The position numbers and the translations under genes were made by a program. 64,000 nucleotides of DNA, from NCBI RefSeq assembly GCF_036226665.1, contig NZ_CP109007.1, forward strand, positions 5,806,501 through 5,870,500, in the 5' to 3' direction. The notes below the pieces were generated by a model that was given only the letters and a program-made list of their open reading frames with translations, did no database searches and was not told the DNA's origin. Shown here in pieces: positions 31,547 to 42,525 of the stretch (position 1 is its first letter; every line of letters begins with the position of its first letter). Source of the stretch: Streptomyces sp. NBC_00691. GTDB taxonomy: Bacteria > Actinomycetota > Actinomycetes > Streptomycetales > Streptomycetaceae.

Positions 31547-33247
31547 ATGGCCAACGCACCGGTCCAGCGCATGTCCCAGTTGATGGCGAAGACGCTGCGC
31601 GACGACCCGGCCGACGCCGAGGTCCTCAGCCACAAGCTCCTCGTCCGCGCCGGCTACGTGCGCCGCACCGCCGCCGGCATCTGGAGCTGGCTGCCCCTCG
31701 GCAAGAAGGTCCTCACCAACATCGAGCGCATCGTCCGCGAGGAGATGGACGCCATCGGCGCCCAGGAGGTCACCCTCCCCGCGCTGCTGCCGCGTGAGCC
31801 GTACGAGGCGACGGGCCGCTGGGACGAGTACGGCGCCGAGCTCTTCCGCCTCCAGGACCGCAAGGGCGGCGACTACCTCCTCGGCCCGACGCACGAGGAG
31901 ATCTTCACGCTCCTGGTCAAGGACCAGTGCTCCTCGTACAAGGACCTGCCGGTCATCCTGTACCAGATCCAGAACAAGTTCCGTGACGAGGCCCGCCCCC
32001 GCGCCGGCATCCTGCGCGGCCGCGAGTTCCTCATGAAGGACTCGTACTCCTTCGACACGGAGGACGAGGGCCTGGCCCAGTCCTACGCGCTGCACCGCCA
32101 GGCCTACCAGCGCGTCTTCGAGCGCCTCGGCCTCGACTACCGCATCGTCGCGGCCACCGCCGGCGCGATGGGCGGCTCGAAGTCCGAGGAGTTCCTGGCC
32201 CCGGCCGAGGCCGGCGAGGACACCTTCGCCGACTGCCCGAACTGCGACTTCGCGGCGAACACCGAGGCGATCTCGTACGCGCTCGAGCCCGTCGACGGTT
32301 CGGCCGTCGCGGCCGCCGAGGAGATCCCCACCCCGGACACCCCGACGATCGAGACCCTGGCCGCCTCCCTCGGCGTCCCGGCCTCCGCCACGCTCAAGAA
32401 CCTCCTGGTCAAGGTCGACGGCGAGATCGTCGCCGTGGGCGTCCCCGGCGACCGCGAGGTCGACATGGGCAAGGTCGAGGAGCACTTCGCGCCGGCCACC
32501 GTCGAGATGGTCACCGAGACCGACTTCGCCGCGCGCGCCGACCTCGTACGGGGCTACGTCGGCCCGCAGGGCCTGGAGAAGGTCACGTACATCGCCGACC
32601 CGCGCGTGGCGCCCGGCACCGCGTGGATCACGGGCGCCAACAAGGACGGCATGCACGCGAAGAACGTCGTCGCGGGCCGTGACTTCGAGGTCGAGGAGTA
32701 CGTCGACGTCGTCGTCGTGCAGGAGGGCGACCCGTGCCCCACGTGCGGCACCGGCCTCAAGCTGGACCGCGCCATCGAGATCGGCCACATCTTCCAGCTG
32801 GGCCGCAAGTACGCCGACGCCCTCAAGCTCGACGTCCTCGGGCAGCACGGCAAGCCGGTCCGCGTGACCATGGGCTCGTACGGCATCGGCGTCTCGCGCG
32901 CCGTCGCCGCGCTGGCGGAGCAGACGGCCGACGAGAAGGGCCTGTGCTGGCCGGCCGAGGTCGCCCCGGCCGACGTCCACGTCGTCGCCGCCGGCAAGGC
33001 GCTCCAGACGGAGCTCGCCCTCGAGGTCTCCGACAAGCTGTCCGCCGCGGGCCTCCGGGTCCTGGTCGACGACCGCGCGGGTGTCTCGCCCGGCGTCAAG
33101 TTCACCGACGCGGAGCTGATGGGCGTCCCGAAGATCCTGGTCGCCGGCCGCCGTTCGGCGGAGGGCGTCGTGGAGCTGAAGGACCGTCGCACGGGCGACC
33201 GCGAGGAACTGACCGTCGACGAGGCGCTCGCCCGTCTGACGGCGTAA
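31547..33247 (+). CDS. proS: prolyl-tRNA synthetase
   Basis: A 566-residue class II aminoacyl-tRNA synthetase of the bacterial type, charging tRNA-Pro. The catalytic core is split by a YbaK-like editing insertion (about 230-390) that clears mischarged alanine. Two Cys pairs, CPNCDF and CPTCGTG, flank the insertion and could hold zinc. Seen: GIWSWLPLGKKV, LLGPTHEEIFT, FRDEARPRAGILRGREF (motif 2) and MGSYGIGVSRAVAA (motif 3). The anticodon-binding domain is C-terminal. The ATG at 31547 has AGGAG 10 bases upstream. Confidence 0.96.
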   Translation: MANAPVQRMSQLMAKTLRDDPADAEVLSHKLLVRAGYVRRTAAGIWSWLPLGKKVLTNIERIVREEMDAIGAQEVTLPALLPREPYEATGRWDEYGAELFRLQDRKGGDYLLGPTHEEIFTLLVKDQCSSYKDLPVILYQIQNKFRDEARPRAGILRGREFLMKDSYSFDTEDEGLAQSYALHRQAYQRVFERLGLDYRIVAATAGAMGGSKSEEFLAPAEAGEDTFADCPNCDFAANTEAISYALEPVDGSAVAAAEEIPTPDTPTIETLAASLGVPASATLKNLLVKVDGEIVAVGVPGDREVDMGKVEEHFAPATVEMVTETDFAARADLVRGYVGPQGLEKVTYIADPRVAPGTAWITGANKDGMHAKNVVAGRDFEVEEYVDVVVVQEGDPCPTCGTGLKLDRAIEIGHIFQLGRKYADALKLDVLGQHGKPVRVTMGSYGIGVSRAVAALAEQTADEKGLCWPAEVAPADVHVVAAGKALQTELALEVSDKLSAAGLRVLVDDRAGVSPGVKFTDAELMGVPKILVAGRRSAEGVVELKDRRTGDREELTVDEALARLTA

Positions 33248-33258
33248 CAGGACCCCGG

Positions 33259-33298
33259 AACGGGGTGCGGGGCCGTGACGACGGCCCCGCACCCCGTT
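33259..33298. terminator. perfect 18-bp hairpin between convergent proS and slipin genes
   Basis: Arms 33259-33276 and 33281-33298 are fully complementary, with the 4-base loop GACG. It lies 11 bp past proS and 8 bp past the slipin stop, so it serves both directions. Confidence 0.9.
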
Positions 33299-33306
33299 CG
33301 TCGTTC

Positions 33307-34332
33307 TCAGGCGGCTCCCTCGTCCGTCGGCGCGGGTTCGACCGACGCGCCCGTCAGGTCCCCCACCGGCTCCACGCCCTCCGCGGCGTCCGCCGCGCCC
33401 TTCAGGTAGGCGGCGCTGACCGGCGACTCCGCGGTGGTCGCCCGCCCGGACTCCGCGGTGGTCGCCCGCCCGGCCGAAGGCGCGGGCTCAGGCGCGGCCG
33501 GTGCCGGTGCCGACGTGGCCGCCGAGGCCGGGATCGACGTCGGGGCCGCGGCCGTTTCCGGCGCCGACGCGGACTGCGTCGCCCGTTCCAGGAACCTCAG
33601 CAGCTCCACCGGGAACGGCAGCACCAGCGTCGAGTTCTTCTCGGCCGCCACCGCCACCACCGTCTGCAGCAGCCGCAGCTGGAGCGCCGCCGGCTGCTCG
33701 GACATCACCTCGGCCGCCTCCGCCAGCTTCTTCGAGGCCTGGAGCTCCGCGTCCGCGTTGATCACCCGCGCCCGGCGTTCCCGGTCGGCCTCCGCCTGCC
33801 GGGCCATCGAGCGCTTCATCGTCTCCGGCAGGGAGACGTCCTTGATCTCGACCCGGTCGATCTGCACGCCCCAGCCGATCGCGGGGGAGTCCAGCATCAG
33901 CTCCAGGCCCTGGTTGAGCTTCTCCCGGTTCGACAGCAGGTCGTCGAGATCGCTCTTGCCGATGATGGACCGCAGGGACGTCTGCGCCATCTGCGAGACC
34001 GCGAACTTGTAGTCCTCGACCCGGATCAGCGCCTCCGCCGCGTCGACCACCTTGAAGTAGACGACGGCGTCGACCCGTACGGTCACGTTGTCCCGCGTGA
34101 TGCCCTCCTGCGCGGGCACGGGCATCGTGACGATCTGCATGTTCACCTTGTGGAGGCGGTCCACGCCCGGAACGATCATCGTGAAGCCGGGCGCGCGCAC
34201 GTCATCGCGCAGCCGTCCGAATCGGAAGACGACCCCTCGCTCGTACTGCTTCACGACGCGGGCGGCCGCGCCCGCGTACACGGCGACCGCCGCGGCCGCG
34301 CCTGCCACCGCCACCAACAGCTCTTCGATCAT
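33307..34332 (-). CDS. slipin/stomatin-like SPFH membrane protein
   Basis: A 341-residue band-7 (SPFH) protein. One membrane span near the N-terminus (about 5-25) is followed by the SPFH domain: VKQYERGVVFRFGRL, PGFTMIVPGVDRL, and DVSLPETMKRSMARQAEADR. A coiled region ends with LQLRLLQTVVAVAAEKNSTLVLPFP. The C-terminal 85 residues are Ala/Pro/Thr-rich, with an exact duplication of the 8-residue unit GRATTAES. Slipins scaffold membrane microdomains; no NfeD partner gene is adjacent. The start is the ATG at 34332, with GGGGG 5 bases upstream. Confidence 0.9.
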   Translation of the reverse strand: MIEELLVAVAGAAAAVAVYAGAAARVVKQYERGVVFRFGRLRDDVRAPGFTMIVPGVDRLHKVNMQIVTMPVPAQEGITRDNVTVRVDAVVYFKVVDAAEALIRVEDYKFAVSQMAQTSLRSIIGKSDLDDLLSNREKLNQGLELMLDSPAIGWGVQIDRVEIKDVSLPETMKRSMARQAEADRERRARVINADAELQASKKLAEAAEVMSEQPAALQLRLLQTVVAVAAEKNSTLVLPFPVELLRFLERATQSASAPETAAAPTSIPASAATSAPAPAAPEPAPSAGRATTAESGRATTAESPVSAAYLKGAADAAEGVEPVGDLTGASVEPAPTDEGAA

Positions 34333-34377
34333 CACGGCCCCCTGGATTGAGCCGAACGGTACAAAAAGGGTATTCCC

Positions 34378-35277
34378 CTACAGCCAGCTCGCGAACTCCA
34401 GGAGCAGCTCGGCATCCTGCCGGCGCCCCGCCGCCAGCGCCCGCGTGCCCGACTCCACCGCCCGGAACAGCGTCCAGCCGCGCAGCCGCTCCCGGTCCAC
34501 GTCCAGGGAGTCGGCCAGTCTGTTGACCCGCCGCCGGGCCGCGGAGGCGCCCGAGGACGCGGCCACCAGATCCTCGACGCGGTCCCGTACGAGCCGGGCG
34601 AGGTCGTACGCCCGCTCGCCGACCAGCGGCTCGGGTCCCACGGCCAGCCAGGGCGCCCGGTCACCGCCGAGCACCTTGCCCTGCCGGAAGTTCCCGTGCA
34701 GCAGCAGCGTCTCCGAGGCGCCGGTCACCAGCTCCTCGCGGGCCGCGAGCGCCGCCGTCGTCAGCTCGGCGGTCGCCGCGTCGGCGCGGTGGGGCTCCAT
34801 CGCCGCCGCCTGCCGGGCGGTCCGCCCGGCCACCGTCTCGAAGCCGTGCTCCGCCGCCGGCTCGACCCACAGCTTGCGTACGGTCCCGGCCGCCTCCAGG
34901 AGCGCCTTCGCCTCCGGGAGCGAGCGCAGGGAGACCTCGGGGTGCAGTCGTTCGAGGACGAGCGCGTCCTCCGCGGCCTCGGCCAGGAGCTGGACCGCGC
35001 CCCAGCCGTTCCAGTGCGCGAGCGCGTCCCGCTCCAGGTCGGGCCGGGCGAACGAGGGCGCGATCTTGAGCGCGGCGGGGGAGCCGTCGGACCGCCGGAC
35101 GAGCACGACCAGGCTGCTGCGTCCGCCGGGCGCCATCACCCGTTCGCTCTCCAGGGAGGCGCGGTCGAGCACCTGACCGGCCCGCTCGGGCAGTGCCTCG
35201 AGCCACTCGGCCGCCACGGCGTCCCCGTACGTCTCACCGAGCGTCCTGATCAGTCGCTGCGGCGGTTCGAAACCCAT
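34378..35277 (-). CDS. aminoglycoside/hydroxyurea kinase-like protein, probable pseudokinase
   Basis: A 299-residue protein of the APH(6)/hydroxyurea phosphotransferase family. The fold order is visible: a beta-rich N-lobe with the ATP-site lysine candidate in AALKIAPSF, the ALVLERL hinge, the catalytic-loop position LLLHGNFRQGKVL, and GEPAYDLA-like GERAYDLARLVRDR. In active relatives the loop reads HGDLHxGN; here Asp is Asn and the metal-binding Asn is Lys. The following DPK metal motif reads AVGPEP, without its Asp. So phosphotransfer is unlikely. Possible roles are ligand binding or regulation. The ATG at 35277 has AAGGAA 10 bases upstream. It sits 31 bp after the ferritin-like gene and 45 bp before the slipin gene. 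Confidence 0.75.
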   Translation of the reverse strand: MGFEPPQRLIRTLGETYGDAVAAEWLEALPERAGQVLDRASLESERVMAPGGRSSLVVLVRRSDGSPAALKIAPSFARPDLERDALAHWNGWGAVQLLAEAAEDALVLERLHPEVSLRSLPEAKALLEAAGTVRKLWVEPAAEHGFETVAGRTARQAAAMEPHRADAATAELTTAALAAREELVTGASETLLLHGNFRQGKVLGGDRAPWLAVGPEPLVGERAYDLARLVRDRVEDLVAASSGASAARRRVNRLADSLDVDRERLRGWTLFRAVESGTRALAAGRRQDAELLLEFASWL

Positions 35278-35308
35278 GCGTACGTTGTTCCTTCGGTCGG
35301 GGCGGGGC

Positions 35309-35725
35309 TCACACCCGCTCGGCGAGCCCAGGAAAGGTTACGTCGCTGCCGCGCCAGCGGACCGCGCGTACCGCCGCCTCCCGCAGCGCGGCGGCCGCCT
35401 CGTGGCGTCGGGGGCCCTCGGCGGCCCGGACGAGGTCGGAGTAGACCCCGGCCACCCGGTCCTCCAGGACGGCCGCGAGCCGGACGGCTCCGGCCGGGTC
35501 CGCGACCCGGAAGGGCAGCTCGTACGCGGCCTCCGCCACCACCGGTGTCCCGCCGAGGTCGCGCACGCTCCGGCGCAGGGCGTCCCGGCGGGCCCGGTGC
35601 GCCTCGTACGCGGCGGTGGCCTCGGCCCGCCGTTCCGTACCGATCCGGCCGCCGACGACTCCGTACCCGTACACGGCCGCGTGTTCGGCGGCCAGCGCGG
35701 CCTGGGTCGCGTCGAGGGCGCTCAT
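35309..35725 (-). CDS. ferritin-like DUF4439 protein
   Basis: A 138-residue all-helical protein of the DUF4439 ferritin-like family. Helical stretches carry LAAEHAAVYGYGVVGG, HRARRDALRR and YELPFRVADPAGAVRLAAVLEDRVAGVY (quoted in part); Glu and His residues at EHAAVY and EAHRARRD could form a metal site. No export signal is visible. Its ATG overlaps the stop of the lipoprotein gene by 4 bp, so the two are translated together and may act together. Function unknown. Confidence 0.8.
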   Translation of the reverse strand: MSALDATQAALAAEHAAVYGYGVVGGRIGTERRAEATAAYEAHRARRDALRRSVRDLGGTPVVAEAAYELPFRVADPAGAVRLAAVLEDRVAGVYSDLVRAAEGPRRHEAAAALREAAVRAVRWRGSDVTFPGLAERV

Positions 35726-36312
35726 GCCCGGGCTCCTTCGGTCAGCAGATAGGCGTGGGCGGCGCCGGCGGCGGCCACGGAGGCCAGCAGCCGGGCGTAC
35801 TCGGGCGGGGCGGTGACCAGGGCGGCGGTGTGGGCGTCGGAGGCCGTGCGTGCGGCCGCCGCGAGCTCCTTCAACGCCGTCCGGGGGTCGGCCGCGACGG
35901 TGACGGGGACGGGAGGCGAAGCCGGCCGGGCGGAGGCGCCGGCGGAGGCAGTGGCAGTGGCGGTGGCGGTCGGGGAGGCGGTCGGCGGGGCCGTCGCCGG
36001 GCGCACCGTCGTACCGCCCTCGCCGAGCGCCCGGGCGTGGGCGGTCACGGAGCGTCGCAGCGGGGTCAGCCGGGGCGCGAGGGCCGGATGGGCGGCGAGG
36101 ACGGCGTCGTAACGTTCCAGCAGGACCCTGGAGGCGGTCACGGAGCGTAGCCGCAGCGCGGCCTCGGCGCGTGCCACCCGTTCGGCCTCCACCTCGGCCG
36201 CGCCGGGCTTCCGGGTCCCCGGATCCTCGGAGGCGGTGCAGCCCGAGAGCGCCGCCGCGGCGGCGGCCGAGACCCCCGCCGCCAGGAGCGCGCGCCTGCC
36301 CGTCGTCGTCAC
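35722..36312 (-). CDS. secreted lipoprotein paired with the ferritin-like protein
   Basis: A 196-residue exported protein. The N-terminus TTTGRRALLAAG followed by an Ala stretch and the lipobox ALSGC shows a lipoprotein signal, possibly Tat-type because of the double Arg. The mature part is mainly helical, with a Thr/Ala/Pro-rich linker (about 110-130) between two helical parts; the C-terminal half (DPRTALKELAAAARTASDAH) looks ferritin-like. The GTG at 36312 has GGGAGAG about 4 bases upstream. It is divergent from rimP with a 178-bp gap. Function unknown. Confidence 0.75.
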   Translation of the reverse strand: MTTTGRRALLAAGVSAAAAAALSGCTASEDPGTRKPGAAEVEAERVARAEAALRLRSVTASRVLLERYDAVLAAHPALAPRLTPLRRSVTAHARALGEGGTTVRPATAPPTASPTATATATASAGASARPASPPVPVTVAADPRTALKELAAAARTASDAHTAALVTAPPEYARLLASVAAAGAAHAYLLTEGARA

Positions 36313-36490
36313 TCTCTCTCCCTCGGCCGTGGTACGTCGTCGAAGATCGTCGGGATCACCGCAGGCGAGCGTACCCGCGGGCCCCGGGGCGATGGACGGC
36401 AACACCCTCCGGGACCGGATACCCTTTGGTCTGACACGCGAGAAGACGCGACGAACCCACAACAGCACACGCGGCCGAGGAGTCACCCGG

Positions 36491-36997
36491 ATGAGCACCA
36501 CCCAGAGCGACAGGCTGCGCGAACTCGTGGAGCCGCTCGTCCAGGCGAGGGGCCTGGATCTCGAGGAGATCGAGGTGTCGCGGGCCGGCCGCCGTGGATT
36601 GCTGAGGATCGTCGTCGATTCCGACGAGGGCGTGGAACTGGACGCCTGTGCCGAGCTGAGCCGCGCGATCTCCGAGAAGCTCGACGAGACCGACGCGATG
36701 GGCGAGGGCGAGTACGTCCTCGAAGTCAGCTCCCCCGGCGCCGACCGCCCGCTGACCGAGCACCGCCACTACGTGCGGGCCGTCGGCCGCCTCGCCAAGC
36801 TCCAGCTGACCACCGAAGGCGCCGCCGAGGAACTCGTCGCGCGGATCCTGGCCGTGGACGAGGACGGCCTCGACCTCGAAGTGCCGGGCGTGAAGGGGCG
36901 CAAGCCCACCGCCCGCCGGGTCGCGTTCGCCGACGTCGTCAAGGCGCGTGTCGAGATCGAGTTCAACCGCAAGGACAAGAAGGAAGAGGAGGCGTAG
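36491..36997 (+). CDS. rimP: ribosome maturation factor RimP
   Basis: A 168-residue RimP (DUF150) protein needed for 30S subunit maturation. Seen: two-domain order, with LDLEEIEVSRAGRRGLLRIVVD in the N-domain (quoted in part), YVLEVSSPGADRPL as the family hallmark, and an Sm-like C-domain ending in FADVVKARVEIEF. The ATG at 36491 has GAGGAG 8 bases upstream. It heads the nusA-infB operon; nusA begins two bases after its stop. In the 178-bp gap before it I see no clear -35/-10 pair. Confidence 0.93.
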   Translation: MSTTQSDRLRELVEPLVQARGLDLEEIEVSRAGRRGLLRIVVDSDEGVELDACAELSRAISEKLDETDAMGEGEYVLEVSSPGADRPLTEHRHYVRAVGRLAKLQLTTEGAAEELVARILAVDEDGLDLEVPGVKGRKPTARRVAFADVVKARVEIEFNRKDKKEEEA

Positions 36998-36999
36998 CC

Positions 37000-37995
37000 G
37001 TGGACATCGACGTGAAGCTGCTCAAGGGCTTGGCGCATGAGAAGGAGATCTCCTTCGACCTGCTGGTCGAGGCGATCGAGTCGGCCCTCCTCATCGCCTA
37101 CCACCGCACCCCCGACGCCCGCCGCCACGCGCGTGTGGAGCTGGACCGGCTCACCGGTCACGTGACGGTGTGGGCGAAGGAAGACCCCTCCGACCTGGAG
37201 GAGGGTCAGGAGCCCAAGGACTTCGACGACACCCCGTCGGACTTCGGCCGGATCGCGGCGAGCACCGCCCGCCAGGTGATCCAGCAGCGTCTGCGGGACG
37301 CCGAGAACGACGTGACGTTCGGCGAGTACGCGCGCCGCGAGGGCGATGTCGTCGCCGGTGTCGTGCAGCAGGGCAAGGACCCGAAGAACGTCCTGGTCCG
37401 GCTGGACGACAAGCTGGAGGCCATTCTTCCGGTGCAGGAGCAGGTGCCGGGCGAGGACTACACGCACGGTCTGCGCCTGCGGACCTACGTCGTCCGGGTG
37501 GCGAAGGGTGTCCGCGGTCCGTCCGTCACCCTTTCGCGCACCCACCCCAATCTGGTGAAGAAGCTCTTCGCCCTGGAGGTGCCGGAGATCGCCGACGGCT
37601 CGGTCGAGATCGCGGCCATCGCCCGTGAGGCCGGCCACCGCACCAAGATCGCCGTCCGTTCCACCCGTTCGGGCCTGAACCCCAAGGGTGCCTGCATCGG
37701 CCCGATGGGCAGCCGCGTCCGCAACGTGATGGCGGAGCTGCTCGGCGAGAAGATCGACATCGTCGACTGGTCGGACGACCCGGCCGAGATGGTGGCGAAC
37801 GCGCTCTCCCCGGCGCGGGTGTCCCGGGTCGAGGTCGTCGACATGGCGGCCCGGTCCGCGCGCGTGACGGTGCCGGACTACCAGCTGTCGCTGGCGATCG
37901 GCAAGGAGGGCCAGAACGCCCGCCTCGCCGCGCGCCTCACCGGCTGGCGGATCGACATCCGTCCCGACACCGAGCCGAGCGGTCCCGAGGACTGA
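37000..37995 (+). CDS. nusA: transcription termination/antitermination factor NusA
   Basis: A 331-residue NusA of the short actinobacterial form, without the C-terminal acidic repeats of E. coli. Order: N-terminal RNA-polymerase-binding domain (1-~110), S1 domain (~115-185, EGDVVAGVVQQGKDPKNVLV), KH1 (~200-270, TRSGLNPKGACIGPMGSRVR) and KH2 (~275-330, LAIGKEGQNARLAARLTGWRI in part). It controls pausing, termination and rRNA antitermination. The GTG at 37000 has GAGGAGG 8 bases upstream inside the end of rimP. Confidence 0.95.
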   Translation: MDIDVKLLKGLAHEKEISFDLLVEAIESALLIAYHRTPDARRHARVELDRLTGHVTVWAKEDPSDLEEGQEPKDFDDTPSDFGRIAASTARQVIQQRLRDAENDVTFGEYARREGDVVAGVVQQGKDPKNVLVRLDDKLEAILPVQEQVPGEDYTHGLRLRTYVVRVAKGVRGPSVTLSRTHPNLVKKLFALEVPEIADGSVEIAAIAREAGHRTKIAVRSTRSGLNPKGACIGPMGSRVRNVMAELLGEKIDIVDWSDDPAEMVANALSPARVSRVEVVDMAARSARVTVPDYQLSLAIGKEGQNARLAARLTGWRIDIRPDTEPSGPED

Positions 37996-38069
37996 GACCG
38001 TTTTTGGCCAACAACTGTTCGATTCTTGCCCCAAACAGGTGAGGTCGGTACGGGGAGGTAGACTTAATC

Positions 38070-38351
38070 GTGTCTGGCCGGACGCATGCCCGCGCGTGCC
38101 CTGAGCGAACCTGTGTGGGATGCCGGGTGCGAGCGGCCAAGAGCGATCTGCTGCGGATCGTGGTGAACAAGGACGAGTGCGTTCCTGATCATCGCGGTAC
38201 GCTGCCCGGCCGGGGTGCGTACCTGCACCCCGCCGTGGCTTGTCTCGACCTGGCGGTCCGCCGCCGAGCGTTCCCGAGGGCCTTCAAGGTCCAGGGCCCG
38301 CTCGAAACAGCGGAACTACGTCACCACGTCGAACGGCCGGCACCGCAGTGA
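38070..38351 (+). CDS. ylxR: YlxR-family RNA-binding protein (DUF448)
   Basis: A 93-residue basic protein of the YlxR/DUF448 family, regularly found between nusA and infB. Seen: RTCVGCRVRAAKSDLLRIV and the core GTLPGRGAYLHP. Work in other bacteria suggests nucleoid or RNase P association; here only membership of the family is shown. The GTG at 38070 has GGGGAGG 11 bases upstream. The 74-bp gap after nusA shows no terminator. Confidence 0.9.
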   Translation: MSGRTHARACPERTCVGCRVRAAKSDLLRIVVNKDECVPDHRGTLPGRGAYLHPAVACLDLAVRRRAFPRAFKVQGPLETAELRHHVERPAPQ

Positions 38352-38497
38352 AGAAGTACGGCACGGAACACCGTGCGGTCAGGTACCTCGCGAGTTGGAA
38401 GTAGGTCGAGATTGCGATGAGCACTCGATGAGTACGCGATGAGTACGCCCATGAAGTAGCGACGGTCCGGCGGTAACCCGGACCTCAAAGGAGCGAA
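38352..38497 (+). promoter_or_regulatory. infB leader with three overlapping mini-ORFs and two hairpins
   Basis: Three tiny reading frames follow each other at an 11-base step: MSTR-stop (38417-38431), MSTR-stop (38428-38442) and MSTPMK-stop (38439-38459). Each start overlaps the previous stop as ATGA. Upstream is a hairpin GCACGG/CCGTGC (38361-38376) inside outer GTAC arms. Downstream, GGTCCGG/CCGGACC (38464-38470 with 38478-38484) forms a hairpin 2 bases before the infB Shine-Dalgarno AAAGGAG (38487-38493). The layout suggests translational coupling or attenuation of IF2 synthesis; this is inference. Confidence 0.5.
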
Positions 38498-41611
<3,114 letters not shown>

Positions 41612-41633
41612 TCGCGTCCGATCGCAGCAGTGA

Positions 41634-41677
41634 GCCGGGGCCGGTCGGCGGAAACTATTCCGTCGATCGGCCCCGGC
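41634..41677 (+). terminator. long hairpin after infB
   Basis: Outer arms GCCGGGGCCG/CGGCCCCGGC (10 bp) and an inner GGAA/TTCC stem. It lies 22 bp past infB and 82 bp before the DUF503 gene. It may reduce or end transcription; the following genes then need their own promoter or read-through. Confidence 0.65.
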
Positions 41678-41759
41678 CGTTGCGTGTACGGTTTCGGATG
41701 TCCCCGCCGAGTGGTCGGCGGGCACACCGAACCCGAACCGGCGGGACATCCGGACATAC

Positions 41760-42053
41760 ATGTACGTGGGGACACTGTCCTTCGATCTGCTCCTCGGCGA
41801 CGTTCGTTCGTTGAAGGAGAAACGCTCCGTCGTCAAGCCGATCGTCGCCGAGCTCCAGCGGAAATTCGCGGTGAGCGTGGCGGAGGTCAGCGCCCAGAAC
41901 CTCCATCGACGGGCCGAGATCGGCGTCGCGATGGTGTCGGGGGACACGGGACACCTCAGCGACGTACTGGACCGGTGCGAGCGGCTCGTCGCCGCCCGTC
42001 CCGAGGTGGAGCTGCTGTCGGTGCGCCGCAGGCTCCACACTGATGAAGACTGA
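41760..42053 (+). CDS. DUF503 family protein (YlxP)
   Basis: A 97-residue protein of the DUF503/YlxP family, a standard neighbour of infB and rbfA. Seen: MYVGTLSFDLLLGDVRSLKEK and VAEVSAQNLHRRAEIGVAMVS (each quoted in part of the family pattern). It is small, soluble and probably RNA- or ribosome-related by context only. The ATG at 41760 lacks a strong ribosome-binding site. rbfA starts 31 bp after its stop. Confidence 0.88.
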   Translation: MYVGTLSFDLLLGDVRSLKEKRSVVKPIVAELQRKFAVSVAEVSAQNLHRRAEIGVAMVSGDTGHLSDVLDRCERLVAARPEVELLSVRRRLHTDED

Positions 42054-42084
42054 TGTTGAGCAAGGCAAAGAAGGAGAAGGACCA

Positions 42085-42525
42085 GTGGCCGACAACGCGC
42101 GGGCGAAGAAGCTGGCAGACCTCATCCGGGAGGTGGTCGCCGAGAAGCTGCAGCGCGGCATCAAGGACCCCCGCCTGGGCACGCACGTGACCATCACGGA
42201 CACCCGCGTCACCGGCGACCTGCGGGAGGCCACGGTCTTCTACACGGTCTACGGCGACGAGGAGGAGCGCGCGAGCGCCGCCGCGGGCCTGGAGAGCGCC
42301 AAGGGCATCCTCCGTTCGGCCGTGGGCCGCGCGGCGGGGACCAAGTTCACCCCGACCCTGGCCTTCGTGGCCGACGCCCTCCCGGAGAACGCCAAGACCA
42401 TCGAGGACCTCCTCGACCGGGCGCGGGCCTCGGACGAGCAGGTGCGGGAGGCGTCCTCGGGCGCCGCCTTCGCCGGCGACGCCGACCCCTACAAGAAGCC
42501 GGGCGAGGACGAAGCCGCCGAATGA
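42085..42525 (+). CDS. rbfA: 30S ribosome-binding factor RbfA
   Basis: A 146-residue KH-like protein for late 16S rRNA processing and cold adaptation of the 30S subunit. Seen: ARAKKLADLIREVVAEKLQR, DPRLGTHVTITDTRVTGDL and LAFVADALPENAKTIEDLL (each in part). I chose the GTG at 42085 (VADNARAKKL), with AAGGAGAAGG upstream; an ATG at 42043 in frame would overlap DUF503. The acidic tail extends past the core fold. The last four bases overlap truB. Confidence 0.93.
   Translation: MADNARAKKLADLIREVVAEKLQRGIKDPRLGTHVTITDTRVTGDLREATVFYTVYGDEEERASAAAGLESAKGILRSAVGRAAGTKFTPTLAFVADALPENAKTIEDLLDRARASDEQVREASSGAAFAGDADPYKKPGEDEAAE

Noticed and set aside
34378..35277. A streptomycin or hydroxyurea resistance gene.
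   Set aside because: The catalytic Asp and metal ligands are replaced, so drug phosphorylation is unlikely.
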